This document shows positions 26,357-36,000 of a stretch of 64,000 nucleotides of DNA, one piece after another; positions within the stretch are counted from its first letter, which is position 1, and every line of letters starts with the position of its first letter. The DNA is taken from the NCBI RefSeq assembly GCF_036884845.1, contig NZ_CP145732.1:5208001-5272000 (forward strand). The letters are read 5' to 3'. Made by a program: the position numbers and the translations under genes. This stretch comes from Pseudomonas sp. MAG733B (lineage in GTDB: Bacteria; Pseudomonadota; Gammaproteobacteria; Pseudomonadales; Pseudomonadaceae). The notes below the pieces were generated by a model. That model did not search any database and was not told the DNA's origin. It saw only the letters and a program-made list of their open reading frames with translations.

Positions 26357-27232
26357 ATGAACAGTGATCTGCTGTCTCACTTCAAGGCCCTCGCCCTGAC
26401 CGCACTGATGGCCGGCCTGCTGCCGACTGCGGCTCAAGCCGCCACGCCCCCGCCACCGGGCAAGGTATTCAAAGACTGCAAGAACTGCCCGGAAATGGTG
26501 GTTCTGCCTGCCGGCACCTTCACCATGGGCACCCCTGACGACGAAGTCGGCCGCGAGCCCGATGAAGGGCCGATGCATGACGTGACGTTCGCCAAGCCGT
26601 TCGCCATGAGCCGCTTCCAGATCACCGCCGGTGAGTGGGACAGCTACGTGAAAGAGAGCGGCGCGACCATCGCCAACGGCGATACCCGCCCCGGTCGCGA
26701 ATGCATCGCCAGCAAGCCGCGTTATCCACAGAGCCCACGCCAGCCGGCGGTGTGCATGAACTTCGACGACGTTAAAAACTACGTTGCCTGGTTGTCGAAA
26801 AAAACCGGGCAGAAGTACAGCATGGTCAGCGAAGCCCAACGCGAATACGCCGCACGCGGCGGCACCAAGGGCCCGTTCCCCTTCCCGTTCGATGAAGGCA
26901 AGGAATACAGCATCGCCAAGCACGCCAACACCTATGGCCCGGCGGACGGCTACAGCTACAGCTCGCCGGTAGGCAGCTACCCGCCCAACGCCTTTGGCAT
27001 GTACGACATGCACGGCAACGTCTACGAATGGGTCGAAGACTGCGAACACCCGAACTACGTCGGCGCCCCCACCGACGGCAGCGCCTGGCTGGAACCCAAC
27101 TGCGAAGCCGTGCGCATCCGCGGCAACGACTGGGGTGAAGCGCCGGTGTTCTCCCGCTCCGGCAACCGCAACAGCCAGTACCCGCAGGAACGTGGGGACT
27201 GGATGGGCTTTCGGTTAGTGCGCGACCTCTAA
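26357..27232 (+). CDS. pvdO: PvdO, formylglycine-generating-enzyme-fold protein of pyoverdine maturation
   Basis: This 291-residue periplasmic protein has a Sec signal peptide (cleavage at 'AQA|ATP') and an FGE-sulfatase (SUMF1-like) domain: 'MVVLPAGTFTMGTPDDEVGR', 'VSEAQREYAARGGTKGPFPF', 'NAFGMYDMHGNVYEWVEDC', and the C-terminal 'RSGNRN...GFRLVRDL'. In P. fluorescens PvdO oxidises dihydropyoverdine to the mature chromophore. No iron-starvation box is visible in the 150 bases upstream, which hold a REP-like element, so it is probably read from the pvdM-pvdN promoter. In P. aeruginosa pvdF follows; here pvdE comes next. Confidence 0.92.
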   Translation: MNSDLLSHFKALALTALMAGLLPTAAQAATPPPPGKVFKDCKNCPEMVVLPAGTFTMGTPDDEVGREPDEGPMHDVTFAKPFAMSRFQITAGEWDSYVKESGATIANGDTRPGRECIASKPRYPQSPRQPAVCMNFDDVKNYVAWLSKKTGQKYSMVSEAQREYAARGGTKGPFPFPFDEGKEYSIAKHANTYGPADGYSYSSPVGSYPPNAFGMYDMHGNVYEWVEDCEHPNYVGAPTDGSAWLEPNCEAVRIRGNDWGEAPVFSRSGNRNSQYPQERGDWMGFRLVRDL

Positions 27233-27244
27233 GCCACACCACAC

Positions 27245-27344
27245 CCCCTGTAGGAGCCGAGCTTGCTCGCGATGGCGGTATTCCTGTCGAAAGAGATGTC
27301 GACTGGCAGTCCGCTATCGCGAGCAAGCTCGGCTCCTACAGGGG
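27245..27344. repeat. REP-like inverted repeat pair (TAGGAGC type)
   Basis: Arms CCCTGTAGGAGCCGAGCTTG and CAAGCTCGGCTCCTACAGGG are exactly complementary and border a spacer with further self-complementarity (GATGGCGGTATT...AGTCCGCTATC). It follows pvdO. Confidence 0.88.
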
Positions 27345-27381
27345 TATGTGTGCTGTCAGCCGCCATCAGTCGGCACCTCTC

Positions 27382-27405
27382 TAAATTAACCCCTCGACCA
27401 GACGT
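27382..27405 (+). promoter_or_regulatory. Iron-starvation box (PvdS promoter) of pvdE
   Basis: TAAAT-N16-CGT, perfect consensus, with CGT 42 bases before the pvdE ATG. Confidence 0.82.
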
Positions 27406-27446
27406 TCTACTGGGTATCTGCCTTCCGACCCAAGGAACTGTCTTCC

Positions 27447-29096
27447 ATGACCCAGCCCACCCGAGGCGCCATCGGCGAATTGTTCGCCCTGCTCAAACCC
27501 TTTCGACTGATCGTCGCCGCGTCCATTTTCCTGGGCATGGTCGGCGGCCTGAGCGTCACGGTGCTGCTGGCGACCATCAACAACGCTTTGCATTCGGACA
27601 GCGGTCTGACCCAGGGCGTGGTCGCGCTGTTCGCCGGCCTGTGCCTGCTGGCGCTGGCCAGTTCGATCTGCTCCGACATCGGCACCAACTACGTCGGCCA
27701 GCACATCATCGCCAAGCTGCGTAAACAGCTGGGGGAAAAAGTCCTGTCGGCGCCGATCGAACAGATCGAGCGCTACCGCAGCCATCGGCTGATCCCGGTG
27801 CTGACCCACGACGTCGACACCATCAGCGACTTCGCCTTCGCCTTCGCGCCGCTGGCGATTTCCGTCACCGTGACCCTGGGTTGCATGGGCTACCTGGCGA
27901 TTCTGTCGTGGCCGATGTTCCTGATCATGGTCGCCGCGATCCTGATCGGCACCGCGATCCAGGCCTACGCCCAGAGTAAGGGCGTGCAAGGTTTCATGGC
28001 CGCCCGTGACGCCGAAGACGAACTGCAAAAGCACTACAACGCAATCGCCGAAGGCGCCAAGGAACTGCGCATTCACCGCCCACGTCGCCAGCGCATGTTC
28101 ACCTCGGGCATCAAGGGCACTGCCGAATTCATCTGCAACACCCAGGTGCGCTCGATCAACACCTTCGTCATCGCCAAGACCTTCGGCTCGATGCTGTTCT
28201 TCGTGGTCATCGGCCTGGCGTTGGCCCTGCAAACCTTCTGGCCGAGCGCCGACAAAACCGTGATGAGCGGCTTCGTGCTGGTGCTGCTGTACATGAAAGG
28301 CCCGCTGGAACACTTGATCAGCACCCTGCCGATTGTCAGCCGCGCGCAGATCGCCTTCCGCCGCATCGCCGAATTGTCCGAGCAATTTTCCACCCCGGAA
28401 GCGCATCTGCTGCACAATGATCAGGGCGACGTCAAACCGGCTGTGCATGAACTGCAACTGGCCGACGTGCACTACGCCTTCCCGTCCGTCGACGGCGCCG
28501 CGCCGTTTCAATTGGGGCCGGTGAACCTGACGATCAAACAGGGCGATATCACTTTCATCGTCGGCGAGAACGGCTGCGGCAAGACCACGCTGATCAAGTT
28601 GCTGCTGGGCCTGTACACCCCGCAACAGGGGCAGATCCGTGTTAACGGCGAAGCCATCGACGCGCAGAACCGCGACGACTATCGCCAGTTGTTCACTACC
28701 ATCTTCGCCGACTACTACCTGTTCGACGACGTGGTCCAGGGCGATACGCACATCCCGGAAGACGCCAACAAATACCTGCAACGCCTGGAGATCGCACACA
28801 AGGTCAGCGTCAAGGACGGCAATTTCACCACCACCGACCTCTCCACCGGCCAGCGCAAACGCCTGGCGCTGGTCAACGCGTGGCTGGAAGAACGCCCGGT
28901 GCTGGTGTTCGACGAATGGGCCGCCGACCAGGACCCGACCTTCCGCCGGATTTTCTACACCGAGCTGCTGCCGGACCTGAAACGCCTGGGCAAGACCATC
29001 ATCGTGATCTCCCACGACGACCGTTACTTCGATGTCGCCGACCAACTGGTGCGCATGGAAAGCGGCCGGGTCGTCACCGAGCTGATGCCGGCCTGA
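27447..29096 (+). CDS. pvdE: PvdE, ABC exporter of the pyoverdine precursor
   Basis: This 549-residue half-transporter has six membrane helices in its first 310 residues and a C-terminal ATPase domain (Walker A 'GENGCGKTTLIK' near residue 372, signature 'LSTGQRKRLALV', Walker B 'VLVFDEWAADQDP'). It belongs to the cyclic-peptide-exporter (SyrD/PvdE) group and moves acylated ferribactin from cytoplasm to periplasm, where PvdP, PvdM, PvdN and PvdO act. Its own perfect iron-starvation box is just upstream. It stands directly before fpvA, as in P. aeruginosa. Confidence 0.95.
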   Translation: MTQPTRGAIGELFALLKPFRLIVAASIFLGMVGGLSVTVLLATINNALHSDSGLTQGVVALFAGLCLLALASSICSDIGTNYVGQHIIAKLRKQLGEKVLSAPIEQIERYRSHRLIPVLTHDVDTISDFAFAFAPLAISVTVTLGCMGYLAILSWPMFLIMVAAILIGTAIQAYAQSKGVQGFMAARDAEDELQKHYNAIAEGAKELRIHRPRRQRMFTSGIKGTAEFICNTQVRSINTFVIAKTFGSMLFFVVIGLALALQTFWPSADKTVMSGFVLVLLYMKGPLEHLISTLPIVSRAQIAFRRIAELSEQFSTPEAHLLHNDQGDVKPAVHELQLADVHYAFPSVDGAAPFQLGPVNLTIKQGDITFIVGENGCGKTTLIKLLLGLYTPQQGQIRVNGEAIDAQNRDDYRQLFTTIFADYYLFDDVVQGDTHIPEDANKYLQRLEIAHKVSVKDGNFTTTDLSTGQRKRLALVNAWLEERPVLVFDEWAADQDPTFRRIFYTELLPDLKRLGKTIIVISHDDRYFDVADQLVRMESGRVVTELMPA

Positions 29097-29152
29097 ACCC
29101 CAATGACATTTTTTTCACATTTCTTTTCCGGTTTCGCATTCACGCCCCGTCT

Positions 29153-29170
29153 TAATAATCATTCCTATTA
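29153..29170 (+). promoter_or_regulatory. Fur-box-like A/T-rich palindrome upstream of fpvA
   Basis: TAATAATCATTCCTATTA includes AATAATCATT, matching half of the Fur consensus well and the other half loosely; the outer TTAAT/ATTAA is a perfect inverted repeat. It is 44-61 bases before the fpvA ATG. A CGTC tetrad, as used by FecI-type sigma factors, lies just upstream at 29148-29151. Confidence 0.4.
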
Positions 29171-29213
29171 ACAAAAACTCTGCACGACACTTTTTCAGGA
29201 GCACAGGTAAGTA

Positions 29214-31694
29214 ATGCGATCTCTTCCACGCCGCACACCTCTCGCGCTGGCCGTACAGCGCCCGTCTCTGCATCGGACCCTGTTGACCAGCGTTCTGCTG
29301 ACCGCCACGTTGCTGGGGAGCAACATGGCCAACGCAGCGCCTGTAAAAGTGAGTATCTCCGTGCAGCCGCTGTCCAGCGCGCTGACCGAGCTGGGCATGC
29401 AGACCAATCTGCAAATCCTCTACAGCCCGGACCAGGTTGCCGGCATCAAGTCCCGCGCCGTGTCCGGCTCGCTGGAGCCGTCCGCGGCCCTGGCCGAGAT
29501 GCTCAAGGGCACCGGCATTTCGTTCCAGATCAACGGCAACAGCGTGACGCTGATTTCCGGCGGCTCTTCGAGCCTGCAACTGGGCGCGACCACCATTTCC
29601 GGCCAGGCGCTGGGCCTGACCACTGAAGACACCGGTTCCTACACCACCGGCGCCACCACCACCGCCACCAAGCTGCCGCTGACCATTCGCGAAACGCCGC
29701 AATCGGTGACCGTGGTTACGCGCCAGCAGATGGATGACCGTGGTGTCACCAGCGTCGCCGATGCCTTGCGCAATACTCCCGGCGTTACGACACAGAAGTA
29801 CGACAGTGACCGTACCGAGTTTTCCGCCCGAGGCTTTGCCATCACCAACTTTCAGTACGATGGCGTCAATATTCCCTACGACGGTGTCTACGGTGAAAAC
29901 CCGAACAACGGTGACGATGCAGCCAACCTCGACCACATTGAAGTCATCAAAGGCGCTACCGGCCTCATGACTGGCGCGGGTGACCCGTCCGCCACTGTCA
30001 ACCTCATCCGCAAAAAGCCGACCAAGGAATTCAAGGCTTCAGTCAGCGCCACTGCCGGTTCCTGGGACAACTACCGCACCGAAGGCGACATCTCCGGTTC
30101 GCTGACCGAGTCGGGCAACGTGCGCGGTCGCTTTGTCGGCGCCCTGCAGGACAAAGATTCGTACATCGACCACTACAGCCAGAAGAAAGACCTGTATTAC
30201 GGCGTGCTCGAAGCCGACCTGACTGACGATACCCTGCTGACCCTGGGTGTCGACAAGTCCAGCATCACTCCGCGCGGCAGTTCCTGGACCGGTAACACGG
30301 TTTACTTCGCCGACGGCGGCAAAACCGACTTCTCCCGCAGCTTCAATCCGGGCGCCGACTGGAGCCGTCGTGACTTCGACAGCACCACCTACTTCGCGTC
30401 CCTGGAGCAGGCGCTGGCCAACGACTGGAAACTCAAAGTCAGCCTCGACCAGAAAACTACCGATCACGATACTCAACTGGCCTCGGCCAGCGGTGGTTTC
30501 CCGGACCGCGACACCGGCGAAGGCATGTCCTTTTATCAGGGGCACTGGGAAGGCCATCGCGAGCAGTACACAGGCGACGTGAACGTCTCGGGCCCTTTCA
30601 CCCTGGGCGGTCGCCAGCATGAACTCGTGGCTGGTTTCATGGCGGCCCACTCCCGTCAGACTGGCGCAAACTTTGGTAGTGCCACTGACTCCGATGGACT
30701 GGTGCCGGGCAACATCTTTGACTGGGCAGGCCATATCGCGAAACCGGACTTCCCGAAAATCGGCAAGTACGAGCGCACCCAGAGCCAGAACGGCGCTTAC
30801 CTGGCCACCCGCCTGCGCCCGACCGATGATCTGTCGTTCATCCTTGGCGGCCGTGTCAGTACCTACAAGTACAACGAGGATTACAGCTACTACCCAGGCG
30901 CTGGCACCGACACACACGCCAGCTACAAGGAACATGGCGTCGTCACACCCTACGCCGGTGTAGTCTATGACCTGAACGATACCTATTCGGTCTACGCCAG
31001 CTACACCAGCATTTACCAGCCACAAATCAACAAGGACATCAATGGCAATACCCTTGAACCGGTTGAAGGTGACAGCTACGAAACCGGTCTGAAAGCGGCC
31101 TACTTCGAAGGCAAACTGAACGCCAGCCTGGCCTTCTTCCGCATCGAGCAGGACAACGTTGCAGAGTCGATCGGTACCAATGAGATCACCGGCGACGGCA
31201 TTTTCAAAGCCGTCGACGGTGCCACCACCAATGGCGTTGAACTGGAGCTGGCCGGCGAACTGGCACAGGACTGGAATGTTTCGGCCGGTTACACCTACGC
31301 CCGTACTCGCGATCAGGACCATCAACGTATCTACGGCTTCCCGCTGGCCACCAGCAAACCCGAACACGTAGTGCGTACGTTCACTACCTACCGCCTGCCC
31401 GGCGCACTGGACCAGGTCACCGTCGGTGGCGGTGTCAGCTGGCAGAGCGCGTTTTACGGTCAGAGCTTCAGTCCGAACGTGGGTAATGGCGAAGGCGGTA
31501 GCACCATGCTCAAGCAAGGCGGCTACACCCTCGTGGACCTGATGACCCGTTATCAGTACGACGAGCACCTGAGCTTCACCGCCAACGCCTACAACGTCTT
31601 CGACAAGAAGTACCTGACAGGCCTGGGCAACTTCGGCACCACCTTCTACGGCGAGCCGCGTAACTTCCAGGTAACGGCCAAGTACGACTTCTGA
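29214..31694 (+). CDS. fpvA: FpvA, ferripyoverdine TonB-dependent receptor with signalling domain
   Basis: This 826-residue outer-membrane transducer starts with a long signal peptide (to about 'MANAA|PVKV'). An N-terminal secretin/TonB (STN) signalling domain follows at about residues 44-115 ('VSISVQPLSSALTELGMQT...GTGISFQINGNSVTL'), then the plug ('TPQSVTVVTRQQMDDRGVTS', 'GVNIPYDGV', 'LDHIEVIKGATGLMTGAGDPS') and a 22-strand barrel ending 'FQVTAKYDF'. The STN domain relays ligand occupancy to an anti-sigma factor (FpvR) that controls FpvI and PvdS. The start has AGGAGCAC upstream. A good terminator follows. Receptor and NRPS lie close together, as usual for co-evolving pyoverdine types. Confidence 0.95.
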   Translation: MRSLPRRTPLALAVQRPSLHRTLLTSVLLTATLLGSNMANAAPVKVSISVQPLSSALTELGMQTNLQILYSPDQVAGIKSRAVSGSLEPSAALAEMLKGTGISFQINGNSVTLISGGSSSLQLGATTISGQALGLTTEDTGSYTTGATTTATKLPLTIRETPQSVTVVTRQQMDDRGVTSVADALRNTPGVTTQKYDSDRTEFSARGFAITNFQYDGVNIPYDGVYGENPNNGDDAANLDHIEVIKGATGLMTGAGDPSATVNLIRKKPTKEFKASVSATAGSWDNYRTEGDISGSLTESGNVRGRFVGALQDKDSYIDHYSQKKDLYYGVLEADLTDDTLLTLGVDKSSITPRGSSWTGNTVYFADGGKTDFSRSFNPGADWSRRDFDSTTYFASLEQALANDWKLKVSLDQKTTDHDTQLASASGGFPDRDTGEGMSFYQGHWEGHREQYTGDVNVSGPFTLGGRQHELVAGFMAAHSRQTGANFGSATDSDGLVPGNIFDWAGHIAKPDFPKIGKYERTQSQNGAYLATRLRPTDDLSFILGGRVSTYKYNEDYSYYPGAGTDTHASYKEHGVVTPYAGVVYDLNDTYSVYASYTSIYQPQINKDINGNTLEPVEGDSYETGLKAAYFEGKLNASLAFFRIEQDNVAESIGTNEITGDGIFKAVDGATTNGVELELAGELAQDWNVSAGYTYARTRDQDHQRIYGFPLATSKPEHVVRTFTTYRLPGALDQVTVGGGVSWQSAFYGQSFSPNVGNGEGGSTMLKQGGYTLVDLMTRYQYDEHLSFTANAYNVFDKKYLTGLGNFGTTFYGEPRNFQVTAKYDF

Positions 31695-31710
31695 GCCTGA
31701 GCCAAAATGA

Positions 31711-31746
31711 AAAATGCCCGTGTCGTGAGATGCGGGCATTTTTTTA
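31711..31746 (+). terminator. Rho-independent terminator of fpvA
   Basis: The stem AAATGCCCG / CGGGCATTT has a 12-base loop and is followed by a run of T, 17 bases after the fpvA stop. Confidence 0.85.
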
Positions 31747-31774
31747 TGGGTCGGGATTTGCGGTGGATTTGATA

Positions 31775-31857
31775 CCGCCATCGCGAGCAGGCTCGCTCCT
31801 ACAGGGGATCTGCATTCACCTCGGTCAACTGTAGGAGCGAGCCTGCTCGCGATGGCA
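31775..31857. repeat. REP-like inverted repeat pair (TAGGAGCGAGCCTGC type)
   Basis: The arms CATCGCGAGCAGGCTCGCTC and TAGGAGCGAGCCTGCTCGCG belong to the second repeat family in the window. It lies between the convergent fpvA and esterase genes, flanked by a terminator on each side. Confidence 0.88.
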
Positions 31858-31892
31858 ATAATTGCCACACCACAAACGCAACTGCCAGGCAC

Positions 31893-31929
31893 AAAAAAAC
31901 CGTCATCCCCAATCCGGAAATGATGGTTC
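31893..31929 (-). terminator. Rho-independent terminator of the esterase/NRPS-strand transcript
   Basis: On the minus strand AACCATCAT, a 12-base loop, then ATGACGGTT (one G-T pair) is followed by a run of six to seven T. It begins 14 bases after the esterase stop. Confidence 0.75.
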
Positions 31930-31942
31930 TGTTTACTTCAGA

Positions 31943-32899
31943 TCAAACCTTTGACCGCACCCACCCCGCCACTTCCGCATGAATCGCTTCCACCTCACTC
32001 AACAACCCCGCCATGCGCAGAAAGTCATGAGTCATGCCCGGCTGTTCAAGCAAGGTCACGTCGTTGCCGGCAGCGCGCAAGCGCTCGGCATAGGCCAGGC
32101 CTTCGTCGTGCAGCGGATCGTGGCCGGCCAGGTACACCAAGGCGGGCGCCATACCCGACAGGTCTTCGGCCAGCAGCGGTGAGCAGCGCCAGTCCGCGAG
32201 GTCTGCCGGGGTGCGGCCGTAGTGGGCGTAGAACCAGTCCAGCGTCGGGGTTTCCAGCAAGTACCCTTCGGCAAAATCCCGGTGCGAGGCGCGATGGGTG
32301 GTGGCGTCGGTGACCGGGTACACCAGCAATTGCGCCTTGGGTTTCAACGCCAGTTCTTCGGGTTCACGCACGGCGATCAGTGACAGCACCGTCGCCAGGG
32401 TTGCACCAACGCTGTCACCGGCCAGCGCCACCCGTGACGCGTCCAGGCCATGGGCCGAGCCTTCGCGCACCAGCCAGTTGCCGGCATCGCAGGCGTCCTG
32501 CACCGGGGCCGGGAAACGCCATTCCGGCGCCAGGCGATAATCCACGGTCAACAGGGCAAAACCACCCTGCGCGGCCAAGCGTCGGCACAGCGCATCGTGG
32601 GAATCGAGGCTACCGACTACGTAGCCACCCCCGTGGAAATACAGGATCACCGGTTGCAAACCGTCGACCGTTTGCCCGTCGCGATACAGCCGCGCCGCCA
32701 GGCGGTGGCCGTCGCGCGCGGCGATGCTGAAGTTCTCGCAGACGATGGTGTCCAGCGGCACATCGAGGAACCCCGAGGACGCTTCGAAATCGATCCGCGC
32801 CTGTTGCGGGGTCTGCTCGTGCATTGCGCGACTTTTGCCGGTCAGGCGGCCGAACTCGGCGAGTTCGAGAAAAGCTTCAAGTTCTGGCAGTACGGCCAT
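31943..32899 (-). CDS. HSL-family alpha/beta-hydrolase (acetyl esterase-like) in the pvd locus
   Basis: This 318-residue esterase belongs to the hormone-sensitive-lipase family: oxyanion motif 'YFHGGGYVVGSLDSHD', nucleophile Ser in 'ALAGDSVGATLA', Asp in 'YLAGHDPLHDEG' and His in 'PGMTHDFLR'. There is no signal peptide, so it is cytoplasmic. The start has AAGGA 9 bases upstream. It lies between fpvA and the terminal NRPS gene, on the NRPS strand, where P. aeruginosa has no gene. It may be read through from the NRPS operon across a REP-like element. A role such as removing an acyl group from siderophore or hydroxyornithine intermediates is only inference. Confidence 0.85.
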   Translation of the reverse strand: MAVLPELEAFLELAEFGRLTGKSRAMHEQTPQQARIDFEASSGFLDVPLDTIVCENFSIAARDGHRLAARLYRDGQTVDGLQPVILYFHGGGYVVGSLDSHDALCRRLAAQGGFALLTVDYRLAPEWRFPAPVQDACDAGNWLVREGSAHGLDASRVALAGDSVGATLATVLSLIAVREPEELALKPKAQLLVYPVTDATTHRASHRDFAEGYLLETPTLDWFYAHYGRTPADLADWRCSPLLAEDLSGMAPALVYLAGHDPLHDEGLAYAERLRAAGNDVTLLEQPGMTHDFLRMAGLLSEVEAIHAEVAGWVRSKV

Positions 32900-32960
32900 G
32901 GGGTGAATCCTTCAAACAAAGAAATAGGATCTGCACATAATCCTGAAACGGCCACGGATC

Positions 32961-33053
32961 TTGTGGGAGCGGGCTTGCTCGCGAATGCGGTGTGTCAGCA
33001 GCATGAATGTCACTGACACTCCCTCTTCGCGAGCAAGCCCGCTCCCACAGGGG
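32961..33053. repeat. REP-like inverted repeat pair
   Basis: Arms TGTGGGAGCGGGCTTGCTCG and CGAGCAAGCCCGCTCCCACA with an internal GTGTCAG/CTGACAC pair. It closely matches the element at 1929-2022, including the GAATGCGGTGTGTCAG segment. Confidence 0.88.
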
Positions 33054-33071
33054 TTCGCGTAAGGCCGACCG

Positions 33072-36000
33072 TTATGCGATCGCCGTGCGGCGCTCCAACA
33101 CTTGCTCAAGCTCATCCAGCAACTCATCACCACGCAGCAACTCGTAATGCCCGCCCGCCAACAAGCGATCAACGCCGTGATGGCCGACCTGCGCCTCGAA
33201 CACCCGGCGTTCGTCGTCGCGCTCGGCCACCCACCAGCGATGGGCCGCCACTTGCACCTTCGGCAACTGCCGTTGGGCCAGGGCCAGTTGCTTGAGCGAT
33301 GAACCGGTGGCGAAGATCTGCGTCAGTTCGCTCGCACCCAGCGCGGCGTTTTCGTTGGAACCGTGCATCGCCGCTTCGATCACCGCTGCGGCACCTTCAC
33401 GCTCGTTCAGGCCAGCGGCTTTCAAGGCAATCAGCGTCTCTGCTTCTTCAGACGGTTGACCGAGGACGAACTTAAGGAAGTCGGCCAAATCTTCGCGCCA
33501 ATCCCCCGCTTCCGCCGTGCCCGCCACGTAGCTGTCGACCAGTCCGGCAAACGCAATCGTCTGACCTTGGGCTTCCAGTTCATAGGCAACCAGTTGCGTC
33601 AGCGCACCACCCAATGACCAGCCGAGCAGGTAATACGGACCTTCCGGCTGCTGCGCACGAATCCGCTGTGTATAGGCCCGAGCCATCGCCAGCAGCGATT
33701 CGTCCTGCCATTGCGGGTCGAGCAACATGCGGCATTGCAGGCCATACACCGTGCGCCGGCCTTCCAGACGCCGGGCCAGCGGTTCGTAGTCGAACACCGT
33801 GCCGAAACCGGCGTGCAGGCAGAACAGCGCCGGCACGTTGGCAACCCGGCCATTCAACGCCAGCAGCGGGTCCGGCGCTTTCGCAGGCTCGGCCACTTGA
33901 TAACCGCTGAGTTCGGCAATGCACGGTTTCTGCATCAGGTCGCGCAGCTTCAATTCGTAGCCCAGTTGCGGCTGACTGCGCACCCGCGAGATCACTTTGA
34001 GCACCTGCAACGAGTCGCCGCCGAGTTCGAAGAAGTTGTCGTCGATGCCCACTTGCGGCACGCCGAGCACCTCTTGCCAGATCGCGGTCAACGCCTGCTC
34101 CAGCGCGTTGCGCGGCGCACGATATCCACCGGTTGCCCATTCCGGCTCCGGCAGTGCGCGGCGGTCGAGCTTGCCGTTGGCCGACAGCGGGAAACGCTCC
34201 AGCACGAGGATTCGCGCCGGCACCATGTAGTCCGGCATTTGCGCTTGCAGCTCCGCCTTCAAACGACGATCCAGCCCGACCGTACCAGCAGCCACCACAT
34301 AACCGACCAACTGCTTGCCGGTCGGCGTGTCGTGCACCACCACGGCGGCATCCTGCACGCCTGCGCATTCACGCAAGCGCGCCTCGATTTCGCCCAGTTC
34401 GATACGGAAACCTCGGATCTTCACTTGCTGATCGAGGCGGCCGAGGTAGTCGATCAAGCCGCATTCGCGCTGGCGCACCAAGTCGCCGGTGCGGTACATG
34501 CGACCACCGGCCTCGAACGGATCGGGAATGAAGCGCTCGGCGCTCATGCCCGGACGCTGGTGATAACCCCGCGCCAGGCATTCACCGCCCAGGTACAGCT
34601 CACCGCTGACACCCACCGGCAGCGGATTGAGATCGGCATCGAGCACGTACAAACCACGCCCGGCCACGCCACGACCAATCGGCGCATAGGCCGCGTCGCA
34701 GGTTTCGCTGGCTTCTGCACGCCACAGCAGCGGCGTGACCACGGTTTCAGTCGGGCCATAACCGTTGACCAGACGCTGCGGACGCAAGGCACGCTTGACC
34801 TGTTCGAAACTGGCGTCCGGTACCGCATCACCGCCGAAGCAATACACCTCGACCGCCGGCGGATTGCCCAGGCGCTCGGCCACTTCGGCCATCTGTTGCA
34901 GGTAGGCCGGCGGGAAGCAGGCGACGGTGACGTGGTGCCGATGCAGCACTTCCAGGGTTTGTTCCGGGGTCCACAAGCTGTCCTCGCGGATCACCAGGCT
35001 GCCACCGGCCAGCATCACACTCAGCCAACGTTCCTGGGCGCCGTCGAAAGCGAACGACATGAAATGCAGTTCGCGGCTGCGCGGTGCCAGTTCATAGAGG
35101 TCGATGATGCCGCGGCAATGCCGGGCAATCGGTCCACGCGCCACGGCCACGCCCTTCGGTTGGCCGGTGGAGCCGGAGGTGTAGATCAGATACGCCAGAT
35201 GCCCCGGCAGTGGATCAACAACCGGGGATTCGCTGCTGCCAGCAACGCTCAACTGATCGAGCAACAAGCGCGGCGGGCTGTCGGCCAATGTCAGGCGTTC
35301 ACCCAGATCGCTGTCGCAGATCAACAGGCTCGCCGCCGAGTCGCTGAGCATGTAGGCCAATCGTTCGGCCGGGTACGCGAGGTCCAGCGGCAGATACGCC
35401 GCACCCGCCTTCAGCACCGCGAGGAACGCCACGATGGTGCGCTCGGAACGCGGCAACGCCACCGCCACCATGCTTTCGGCACCGATGCCGCGAGCGATCA
35501 ATTGCTGCGCCAGACCGTTGGCCTGTGCGTCGAGATCGGCATAGCTGACCTCACGATCCTCGCAGAACAGCGCGACTTTCTGCGGCTGGCTGCGGACATG
35601 TTGATTGAACGCCTGCAACAGATCAGCGTTGTCGGTAGACGCTTGCGGCAGGCACAAACGCACTTCGGGCAAGCCGATGTTGCCAAGCAAGCGATCGGCG
35701 TCTTCCGGCAAGGCGCGCAGCAACCCTTCCAGCTGAGCACGAATGCGCTCGACTTCCTGTTCGCTGAAGCGATCACGCAAGTACAGGTATTCGACTTCCA
35801 GGCCTTCGTCGTTGGCGCTGACCATCAAGTCCATCGGGAAGTTGGTGACGCCGCCGCTGCCGACTTCGGCGAAGCGCAGTTCGCCTTCCTCACCACCGCG
35901 CAAAGCACGGTCCACAGGATGGTTTTCAAACACGATGATGCTGTCGAACAGGCCTTGGCCACCCTGTCCGGCCCAGCGCTGGACGTCGGACAACGGCGTG

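Noticed and set aside
30039..31892. 617-residue minus-strand frame
   Set aside because: It is antisense to fpvA and runs through its terminator and a REP-like repeat.
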